Positions 1 through 5,008 of a DNA stretch of 5,995 nt are shown one piece after another. Within the stretch, counting starts at the first letter, position 1. Every line of letters starts with the position of its first letter. The DNA lies in contig URRX01000090.1 of NCBI GenBank assembly GCA_900550345.1, positions 1-5,995 on the forward strand, in the 5' to 3' direction. The notes below the pieces were generated by a model. That model saw nothing but the letters and a program-made list of their open reading frames with translations. It was not told the origin of the DNA and did not search any database. The translations under genes were made by a program, and so were the position numbers. The DNA is from an uncultured Anaerococcus sp. Its GTDB lineage: Bacteria; Bacillota; Clostridia; Tissierellales; Peptoniphilaceae.

Positions 1-30
1 ATAACTTTCTTTTTTACTCAAGTTATTCAT
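1..30 (-). CDS. Start of the next gene, probably partner ABC half-transporter (partial)
   Basis: An ATG at 30-28 opens a frame that runs to the window edge and reads MNNLSKKESY. It overlaps the stop region of the upstream ABC transporter gene by 8 bases. An AGGTGAT sequence four bases upstream of the ATG (minus strand, within the end of the upstream gene) matches the 16S anti-Shine-Dalgarno well, so this looks like a real, translationally coupled start. Ten residues are too few to assign a family. I infer a second ABC exporter subunit because the upstream subunit carries the hallmark of one half of a heterodimeric exporter, and such halves are normally encoded as overlapping neighbours. The polar, lysine-containing N-terminus is compatible with the cytoplasmic lead-in of an exporter half but does not prove it. 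Confidence 0.6.
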   Translation of the reverse strand, partial: MNNLSKKESY

Positions 31-1756
31 CTTTATCACCTAAAATTTGATTTTCGTATTGTTTCTTATACCATTTATCATTGTTCATCAATTCATAATG
101 ATTGCCCATTTCTACAATTCTACCTTCATCTAAAACTATAATATTATCACAATTTTGGACCTGGCTTATCCTATGGGCAATAATAATAGTGGTTTTATCT
201 TTTCTATATTCTATTAAATTATTCAAAATATTTTTTTCTGTATTTGCATCAACTGCACTCATAGCATCATCTAAAATTAATATTTCTGGATTATTAAGAA
301 CAGCCCTAGCAATGGACAATCTTTGTTTTTGACCACCTGATAAAGATACTCCCTTTTCACCAGTTATTGTATCTAAACCTTTTTCAAATTCCTTTACATC
401 CTTATTAAAATCAGCAATATCTATAGCTCTTTCTAATTGTTCTTCATTTGCTTTATCATTAGAAAATAAGATATTATTTCTCAAAGTATCAGAAAAAATC
501 ATGTGTTGTTGTGGAACATATCCAATTATATTTTTTAAAGACTTAAAAGAAATATCTGATGAAAGTTCATCATTTAAATATATACTAGGCTTATTAATTT
601 TATATAAATCGAGTAATTGTTTTATAAGAGTTGTTTTACCAGAAGAAGTTTTTCCTAATATACCTAAAGAAGTAGAATTTTTAATTTCTAAATTGATTTC
701 ATTTAAAATATTATCTTTAGAAGTAGGATACTTAAAACTATGTGAATCAAACTTTATATCTACTGGAGAATTTACTTTTCTTTTTTTATCTGAATTTTTA
801 ATTTCTTCTTCATGATCCAATGTTTCATTTATTCTATCCATTGCAGCACTAGCTTGTTGTTTTAAATTTATAAAATCTCCCAAAGCATACATTGGCCAAA
901 CTAGCATATTTAAATAATAAGTAAATGAGACAATTTGACCGATGCTTAATTGTCCTAATGTCATAAGATAAGAACCGAAACCAATAGCTATAACAAATGT
1001 TAAAGATGTAATAATTCTCTCAACTGGAGCAAGCAAAGCTTGATATTTGGCTAGAGTAATATTATGATCTGCAAGCTTATCTGCATTTTCATAAAATATT
1101 TTTCTTCTATTTTCAACAATATTAAAAACTCTTATGATTCTAATTCCTTCTGCATCTTCTAAAACTGTATCATTTAGTTTATCAAAAGATTGATTAACTT
1201 TTTTAGATTTATCATAGATCTTATCTCCTATCTTAAAATAAATTATTGCTATAAATGGTAGAGGTAAAATAGAAAATATAGTTAATTTTAAATCTATAGT
1301 AAAAATCATAACCAAAATGACACTTAAAGGTAGGACTGTAGCATCAATTAATGATAAAGTACCATATCCTGCCATTACTGAAATTTGAGAAATATCATTT
1401 GTTGATTTTCCCATTAATGATCCTGTTGAATTTTTTTCAAAAAACTCTTGTGATTGGCCAAGAAATTTTTTCATCAATTTATTTCTAGTTAGATACTCAA
1501 TACTACCACTAGCCTTAAATACATTATAAGACCAGCCCATAGCAAGAAAATATTTAAGTATAATAATAAAAATTGTAAAAATGATTATCTGAATAAAATA
1601 ATGCATGTCAATTGAACCATTATAAATTAAATCAATTAATTTTCCAATTATATATGGTAAAAATAGTGAAACAACATCACTTAATAACAAAAATATAATA
1701 CCAATTATATAATTTTTTTTGTAATAATTAATAAACCGCTTAAATTTTTTATACAT
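23..1756 (-). CDS. ABC exporter half-transporter, membrane domain plus ATPase (MdlB/BmrC-like)
   Basis: This 577-residue protein has the usual length and layout of an ABCB-type exporter half: a six-helix membrane domain (about 1-300) followed by a nucleotide-binding domain (about 333-570). Hydrophobic segments lie near residues 17-40, 52-73, 130-153, 157-176, 247-268 and 272-292. ATPase motifs seen are an A-loop Tyr343, Walker A GKTSSGKTT (368-376), the Q-loop in YVPQQ (413-417), the signature LSGGQ (472-476), Walker B ILILDDAMSAVD (492-503) and the switch His528 in IIAHR. The residue after the Walker B aspartate is Asp497, where a fully active site normally has the catalytic Glu. In the exporter family this is typical of the degenerate half of a heterodimer such as BmrCD, LmrCD or TM287/288. 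The start is supported by AAGGAG five bases upstream of the ATG. The substrate cannot be told; drugs, lipids or peptides are all possible. It probably acts in the cytoplasmic membrane with the overlapping downstream gene product. Confidence 0.93.
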   Translation of the reverse strand: MYKKFKRFINYYKKNYIIGIIFLLLSDVVSLFLPYIIGKLIDLIYNGSIDMHYFIQIIIFTIFIIILKYFLAMGWSYNVFKASGSIEYLTRNKLMKKFLGQSQEFFEKNSTGSLMGKSTNDISQISVMAGYGTLSLIDATVLPLSVILVMIFTIDLKLTIFSILPLPFIAIIYFKIGDKIYDKSKKVNQSFDKLNDTVLEDAEGIRIIRVFNIVENRRKIFYENADKLADHNITLAKYQALLAPVERIITSLTFVIAIGFGSYLMTLGQLSIGQIVSFTYYLNMLVWPMYALGDFINLKQQASAAMDRINETLDHEEEIKNSDKKRKVNSPVDIKFDSHSFKYPTSKDNILNEINLEIKNSTSLGILGKTSSGKTTLIKQLLDLYKINKPSIYLNDELSSDISFKSLKNIIGYVPQQHMIFSDTLRNNILFSNDKANEEQLERAIDIADFNKDVKEFEKGLDTITGEKGVSLSGGQKQRLSIARAVLNNPEILILDDAMSAVDANTEKNILNNLIEYRKDKTTIIIAHRISQVQNCDNIIVLDEGRIVEMGNHYELMNNDKWYKKQYENQILGDKDE

Positions 1757-1765
1757 ATTAACTCC

Positions 1766-1822
1766 TTAAAATAAAAGGGCTGTTTATCAAATCTTATAAA
1801 GATTTAAAATAAAACAGTCCTT
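1766..1822 (-). terminator. Long intercistronic hairpin with T tract after cysE
   Basis: Beginning eight bases after the cysE stop, the minus strand can fold into a long hairpin. The outer stem pairs 1775-1787 with 1809-1822, with one bulged base and one A-C mismatch (1779/1818). The inner stem, AAATCTT with AAGATTT (1789-1795 with 1799-1805), is a perfect 7 bp closed by a 3-nt loop. The 3' arm is followed by TTTTATTTT, as expected of an intrinsic terminator read in the gene direction. The mismatch becomes a G-U pair if the plus strand is transcribed, so the fold is slightly better in that orientation, but no plus-strand gene ends here. Only about ten bases separate the T tract from the ABC gene start, and the T tract runs straight into its AAGGAG. 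It may therefore act as a partial terminator or a processing/stability hairpin. Confidence 0.65.
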
Positions 1823-1829
1823 ATATCTT

Positions 1830-2357
1830 TTAATTATGATTATGTTTTATAATTTTGGCTGGAGCACCAACAGCAGTACAGTCATCTGGTACATCATTTA
1901 AAACAACAGAATTAGCTCCAATTTTACAATCATTTCCGATTGTAATATTACCTAATAAAATTGCTCCTGCACCTATTAGCACATTATTTCCAACTGTTGG
2001 ATGTCTTTTTACTCTATCATTTACCAAACCACCTAAAGTTACTCCATGATACATTAATACATCATCACCTACTTCGGCAGTTTCCCCTATTACAACACCC
2101 ATTCCATGATCTATGTAACATCTTCTACCAATTTTCGCACCAGGATGAATCTCAATCCCCGTCTCTTTTCTAGCATTTTGACTAATTTCATTAGCCTTCG
2201 AAAATTCGCCTTCAAGATATAGTTTATGAGCTTCAAAGTGAGCTAAAAGCGCTTTAATTCCTGGAGAAAATCTAATTGCATCTTCAGCCTTAGTTAAGGC
2301 AGGATCTTTTAATAAAGCTGCCTTAACTAATTCATCTTTATATTCTTCAAATGTCAT
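1830..2357 (-). CDS. cysE: Serine O-acetyltransferase
   Basis: CysE transfers an acetyl group from acetyl-CoA to L-serine, giving O-acetylserine, the substrate of the adjacent CysK. The 175-residue protein has a short helical N-terminal region (about 1-65) and a left-handed beta-helix of hexapeptide repeats (about 66-168). Family landmarks are GIEIHPGAKIG (67-77), YIDHGMGVVIGETA (81-94) with the presumed catalytic His84, GVTLGG (105-110), KRHPT (117-121) and GAPAKII (164-170). It is the short Firmicutes form, about 100 residues smaller than E. coli CysE. It ends in KHNHN, without the extended tail and terminal Ile that lets the E. coli enzyme bind the CysK active site. The ATG lies one base after the cysK stop and has no recognisable ribosome binding site, suggesting translation is coupled to cysK. 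A Firmicutes-type identity is very likely; a different acetyl acceptor is a remote alternative. Confidence 0.94.
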   Translation of the reverse strand: MTFEEYKDELVKAALLKDPALTKAEDAIRFSPGIKALLAHFEAHKLYLEGEFSKANEISQNARKETGIEIHPGAKIGRRCYIDHGMGVVIGETAEVGDDVLMYHGVTLGGLVNDRVKRHPTVGNNVLIGAGAILLGNITIGNDCKIGANSVVLNDVPDDCTAVGAPAKIIKHNHN

Positions 2358-2358
2358 A

Positions 2359-3270
2359 TTAGTCTAAATCATACAATGTTGTTGATAAATATCTTTCACC
2401 AGTATCTGGTAAAACTGTTACAACAGATTTTCCTTCACCAAGTTCATCCGCAATTTGAATTGCTCCAACTACATTTGCCCCTGATGAAATTCCTACAGCC
2501 AAAGCTTCATTTTTTGCTAAATTTCTTGACATTTCAATAGCATCATCACCTTTAACATCAACAATTCCATCTACTAAATCAAAGTTTAAATTCTTAGGTA
2601 CAAAGTTTCCACCTATTCCTTGAATTTTATGACCTGAAGCTTTTCCACCTGAAAGTAATGGACTTTCTGCAGGCTCTATGGCATAAATTTTAACATTTTC
2701 ATTGTTTTCTTTTAATCTTTTTCCAACGCCAGTTACTGTTCCACCAGTTCCAACACCTGCTATAAATGCGTCTGGAGTAATTTCATTTAATATTTCTATA
2801 CCAGTAGTTTCGTAATGAGCTTTTATATTTGCAGGATTAGAAAATTGATCTGGCATAAAATAGCCATCTTTTTTAGCTAATTCTTTTGCTTTATCAACTG
2901 CACCTTGCAATGCGTTTTCAGTAGTTCTTATAACTTCTGCACCATAAGCTTCAGCTAGTTTTGATCTTTCAATACTCATAGAACTTGGCATTGTCAATAT
3001 ACATTTATATCCTTTTGCTGCAGCAAGTGCTGCTAATGCTACACCAGTATTCCCACTTGTTGGCTCAACAATTGTATCACCTTTTTTTAGTTCTCCTGAT
3101 TTTTCAGCTTCTTCAATCATATAAAGTGCAATTCTATCTTTTATAGAACCAGCAACATTATTCTTTTCAACTTTTACATATATATCAGCTCTACCATCTT
3201 TTTTTAAAGAATTTAACTTTAATAAAGGTGTATTGCCTATAAGATGTTTTGCATTTTGATTAATTGTCAT
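2359..3270 (-). CDS. cysK: Cysteine synthase (O-acetylserine sulfhydrylase)
   Basis: CysK is a cytoplasmic PLP enzyme that replaces the acetyl group of O-acetylserine with sulfide to make L-cysteine. The 303-residue length is normal for the family. Motifs in order are LIGNTPLLKL (10-19), the PLP lysine Lys44 in AGSIKDR (40-46), the substrate loop TSGNTG (71-76), the PLP-phosphate loop GTGGT (174-178), HKIQGIG (214-220), ISSGA (261-265) and the near-terminal GERYLST (291-297). HKIQGIG and GERYLST favour CysK over cystathionine beta-synthase or threonine synthase relatives. AAGGAG five bases upstream supports the ATG. The gene follows its own promoter and shares an operon with cysE, which supplies its substrate. 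The order cysK-cysE differs from arrangements in which cysE lies elsewhere, for example beside cysS in Bacillus. The CysM (thiosulfate-using) specificity is the main alternative, and I cannot exclude it from sequence reading. Confidence 0.95.
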   Translation of the reverse strand: MTINQNAKHLIGNTPLLKLNSLKKDGRADIYVKVEKNNVAGSIKDRIALYMIEEAEKSGELKKGDTIVEPTSGNTGVALAALAAAKGYKCILTMPSSMSIERSKLAEAYGAEVIRTTENALQGAVDKAKELAKKDGYFMPDQFSNPANIKAHYETTGIEILNEITPDAFIAGVGTGGTVTGVGKRLKENNENVKIYAIEPAESPLLSGGKASGHKIQGIGGNFVPKNLNFDLVDGIVDVKGDDAIEMSRNLAKNEALAVGISSGANVVGAIQIADELGEGKSVVTVLPDTGERYLSTTLYDLD

Positions 3271-3313
3271 TTTAACTCCTTTTAAAATGTTATAAAGTAT
3301 CTATTTATCTAAT

Positions 3314-3341
3314 ATTATATTGTAAAAAATTAATCTTTCAA
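3314..3341 (-). promoter_or_regulatory. Sigma-A-type promoter of cysK-cysE
   Basis: On the minus strand, TTGAAA (3341-3336) and a consensus TATAAT (3319-3314) are separated by 16 bases. Transcription should start near 3307, giving a leader of about 37 nt before the cysK ATG. That is too short for a T-box or SAM riboswitch. The cysK ribosome binding site AAGGAG lies five bases before the start codon. Confidence 0.75.
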
Positions 3342-3347
3342 TTAATT
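3328..3347 (-). repeat. Inverted repeat spanning the cysK -35 box
   Basis: AATTAAT (3347-3341) and ATTAATT (3334-3328) form a perfect 7-bp inverted repeat around a 6-base centre, TGAAAG. The -35 hexamer TTGAAA begins in the left arm and fills most of the centre. A dimeric regulator bound here would block RNA polymerase, so this is a candidate operator for the cysteine operon. The repeat is all A/T, so chance is a real possibility. Confidence 0.35.
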
Positions 3348-3370
3348 CATAGTAAAATACTAAGAATTTA

Positions 3371-3403
3371 ATTTAAAAAAAGAAAGCCCTAAGGCTTTCT
3401 TTA
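3371..3403 (-). terminator. Intrinsic terminator of rpsB-tsf
   Basis: Ten bases after the tsf stop, the minus strand reads AAAGAAAGCC, loop TTAG, GGCTTTCTTT (3402-3393 and 3388-3379). This is a perfect 10-bp stem with a 4-base loop, running into seven T residues (3381-3375). It is a textbook Rho-independent terminator and separates the translation genes from the cysK-cysE operon. Confidence 0.93.
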
Positions 3404-3412
3404 AATTTATTA

Positions 3413-4081
3413 CTAAGCATTCATTTGACTTTGAACTTCTTTAGCAAAATCTTCTTCTTTTTTCTCTAATCCTTCACCAACTTCGAATCTAGCAAATCTT
3501 CTAATTTTAATGTTTTCTCCAACGCTGTTTGCTGTATCTCTTAGATATTGTTCAATTGTAAGATCTGGATTTTTAATGTATTGTTGATCTAATAAGCATA
3601 CATCTTTGAAATATTTTTTTAATCTACCTTCAACTTTTTTATGTGCTATCATTTCTTTTTTGTCTTCAGGCATATTATCATTAGCTTCATTCATAGCTTG
3701 TTTAATTAAAATCTCTTTTTGTTCTGCTACATCTTTTTCATCTGCATCTTCTTCAGAGATATAAAGTGGATTTAATGCAGCTATATGCATAGCAATATTT
3801 CTGGCAAATTCTTTTACAGAATCAGTATTTGCTGAGAAATCTGTTTCAGTATTAATTTCAACAATAACACCAATTTTATCATTATGAATATATGAACCTA
3901 TAACTCCTTCAGCAGCAATTCTGTCTGCTTTTTTATCAAGAGTTGCTTGACCTTTTTCTTTTAATAATTTGATAGCTTGATCAATATTACCATCAGTTTC
4001 AGTCAAAGCTTTTTTGCAGTCCATCATTCCAGCGCCAGTTTTTTCTCTTAATTCTTTTACTAATTTTGCAGTTACAGCCAT
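3413..4081 (-). CDS. tsf: Elongation factor Ts (short form)
   Basis: EF-Ts is the cytoplasmic nucleotide exchange factor that removes GDP from EF-Tu during translation. The N-terminal UBA-like domain is clear (about 1-45, LVKELREKTGAGMMDCKKAL at 7-26). The EF-Tu contact motif reads TETDFSAN (78-85), with Asp81-Phe82 in place of the usual TDFVA context. The dimerisation/core part follows, including KNPDLTIEQYL (170-180) and KIRRFARFEVGEG (192-204). At 222 residues it is clearly shorter than the E. coli and B. subtilis proteins (roughly 280-295) and closer to the compact forms of Thermus and some anaerobic Firmicutes, implying a reduced core domain. AGGAGG five bases before the ATG fixes the start. 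It lies 13 bases after rpsB, in the widely conserved rpsB-tsf pair, and ends at a strong terminator, so pyrH and frr, which often follow in other Firmicutes, are not next to it. Confidence 0.97.
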   Translation of the reverse strand: MAVTAKLVKELREKTGAGMMDCKKALTETDGNIDQAIKLLKEKGQATLDKKADRIAAEGVIGSYIHNDKIGVIVEINTETDFSANTDSVKEFARNIAMHIAALNPLYISEEDADEKDVAEQKEILIKQAMNEANDNMPEDKKEMIAHKKVEGRLKKYFKDVCLLDQQYIKNPDLTIEQYLRDTANSVGENIKIRRFARFEVGEGLEKKEEDFAKEVQSQMNA

Positions 4082-4094
4082 TATATCCTCCTAA

Positions 4095-4871
4095 TTACTC
4101 TTCAATAGATTCTTCTTTATCATCTTCTACTGAATCTACAGATTCTTCTTCAGACTCTTCAAAATCTTCTTCATTTACAGAAAATTCACTACCTTGATTT
4201 CCTTCTATAACAGCATCAGCCATTAGAGAAGTTATAAGTTTTACAGCTCTTATAGCATCATCATTTCCTGGGATAGCAATATCTACAACATCTGGATCAC
4301 AGTTAGTATCTACAATTGAAATAACTGGAATTCCCAAAATTCTTGCTTCGTGAACAGCTATTTGTTCGTTTGAAGGATCTACTACGAATAAAGCATCTGG
4401 TAGTTCTTCCATATCTTTAATACCACCAAGATTTTTTTCTAGTTTATCCATTTCTTTGTTATATTGTAAAACTTCTTTTTTTGGTAAAAGATCAAAAGTT
4501 CCATCTTCTTCCATTGTTTCATATTTTTTTAGCTTATTTACACTATTTCTAATAGTATTGAAGTTTGTCAACATTCCACCTAACCATCTATTAGATACAT
4601 AATATTGACCACATCTTTTTGCTTCTTGTTCTATTGAATCTTGAGCTTGTTTTTTTGTTCCTACAAATAAAATATTTCCGCCTTCACTTGCGATATCTCT
4701 TATTACTTCATAAGCTTTATCAATTTGATTTGATGTTTTAGCTAAATCTATAATATAGATTCCATTTCTTTCTGTGAAGATGAATTTACTCATTTTAGGA
4801 TTCCATCTTCTTGTTTGGTGTCCAAAATGTACACCAGCTTCTAATAATTTTTTCATTGATACTACTGACAT
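4095..4871 (-). CDS. rpsB: 30S ribosomal protein S2
   Basis: S2 is a structural protein of the small ribosomal subunit, bound near the head-body junction and needed to hold S1 (where present) and to assemble active 30S particles. The 258-residue protein shows family signatures throughout: LLEAGVHFGHQTRRWNPKM (9-27), FVGTKKQAQ (69-77), NRWLGGMLTNFNTI (94-107), DALFVVDP (159-166) and IPGNDDAIRAV (200-210). The last 30 residues (229-258) are very acidic, 17 Asp or Glu with a single Lys, and likely disordered; extended acidic S2 tails vary between species. GGAGG nine bases before the ATG supports the start. The gene has its own promoter and a roughly 100-nt leader after ftsY, and is co-transcribed with tsf. 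S2 autoregulates rpsB-tsf in E. coli; the leader fold here makes a similar control worth testing. Confidence 0.98.
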   Translation of the reverse strand: MSVVSMKKLLEAGVHFGHQTRRWNPKMSKFIFTERNGIYIIDLAKTSNQIDKAYEVIRDIASEGGNILFVGTKKQAQDSIEQEAKRCGQYYVSNRWLGGMLTNFNTIRNSVNKLKKYETMEEDGTFDLLPKKEVLQYNKEMDKLEKNLGGIKDMEELPDALFVVDPSNEQIAVHEARILGIPVISIVDTNCDPDVVDIAIPGNDDAIRAVKLITSLMADAVIEGNQGSEFSVNEEDFEESEEESVDSVEDDKEESIEE

Positions 4872-4898
4872 AATTATTTACCTCCGTTTATTTTCTTC

Positions 4899-4961
4899 CA
4901 TCTTTTTCTACTAAATTTTAAACCAATATTAATTAGCAACGTAAAAATTTATCCAAAGATG
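4899..4961 (-). promoter_or_regulatory. Foldable rpsB leader (candidate autoregulatory structure)
   Basis: The untranslated leader between the promoter and the rpsB ribosome binding site contains three nested pairings on the minus strand. The outer is CATCTTT (4961-4955) with AAAGATG (4905-4899). The middle is TAAATTTT (4951-4944) with AAAATTTA (4919-4912). The inner is GCTAAT (4937-4932) with ATTGGT (4927-4922), which includes two G-U pairs and has a TAAT loop. The ribosome binding site GGAGG (4885-4881) lies outside the fold. Such a single branched stem could be a binding site for S2, as ribosomal proteins often regulate their own operons. The pairs are mostly A-U, so stability is modest and conservation is unknown. 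Confidence 0.4.
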
Positions 4962-4977
4962 TGCATAGTACTAAAAT

Positions 4978-5006
4978 AATATACCATAAAATTCTCTATA
5001 TTACAA
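4978..5006 (-). promoter_or_regulatory. Sigma-A-type promoter of rpsB-tsf, extended -10
   Basis: TTGTAA (5006-5001) and TATATT (4983-4978) are 17 bases apart on the minus strand, the optimal spacing. TGG precedes the -10, giving an extended -10 element (TGN). Transcription should start near 4971-4972, about 100 nt before the rpsB ATG. The -35 box begins only two bases after the ftsY stop codon, so this unit is set up to be transcribed independently of ftsY. Confidence 0.75.
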
Positions 5007-5008
5007 GT

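Noticed and set aside
102..815. Plus-strand open frames at 102-332 and 501-815
   Set aside because: They lie entirely inside the ABC transporter gene on the other strand, have no family resemblance, and their hydrophobic composition mirrors the antisense of a real coding sequence.
1775..1822. The cysE-ABC inverted repeat as a miniature transposable element
   Set aside because: It is only 48 bases long, has no visible target-site duplication or second copy in the window, and has a T tract where a terminator needs one.
1823..1920. Promoter for the ABC gene in the end of cysE
   Set aside because: TATAAA and CATAAT occur, but no -35-like hexamer lies at 16-18 bases; the nearest, TTGGTG, is at 13 or 20 bases.
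1855..2173. Plus-strand open frames at 1855-2049 and 1961-2173
   Set aside because: Both are antisense shadows of cysE, whose hexapeptide-repeat protein is unmistakable; neither has a ribosome binding site or recognisable product.
3271..3370. T-box or SAM riboswitch in the cysK leader
   Set aside because: The predicted leader is only about 37 nt, and I see no T-box sequence or multi-helix fold.
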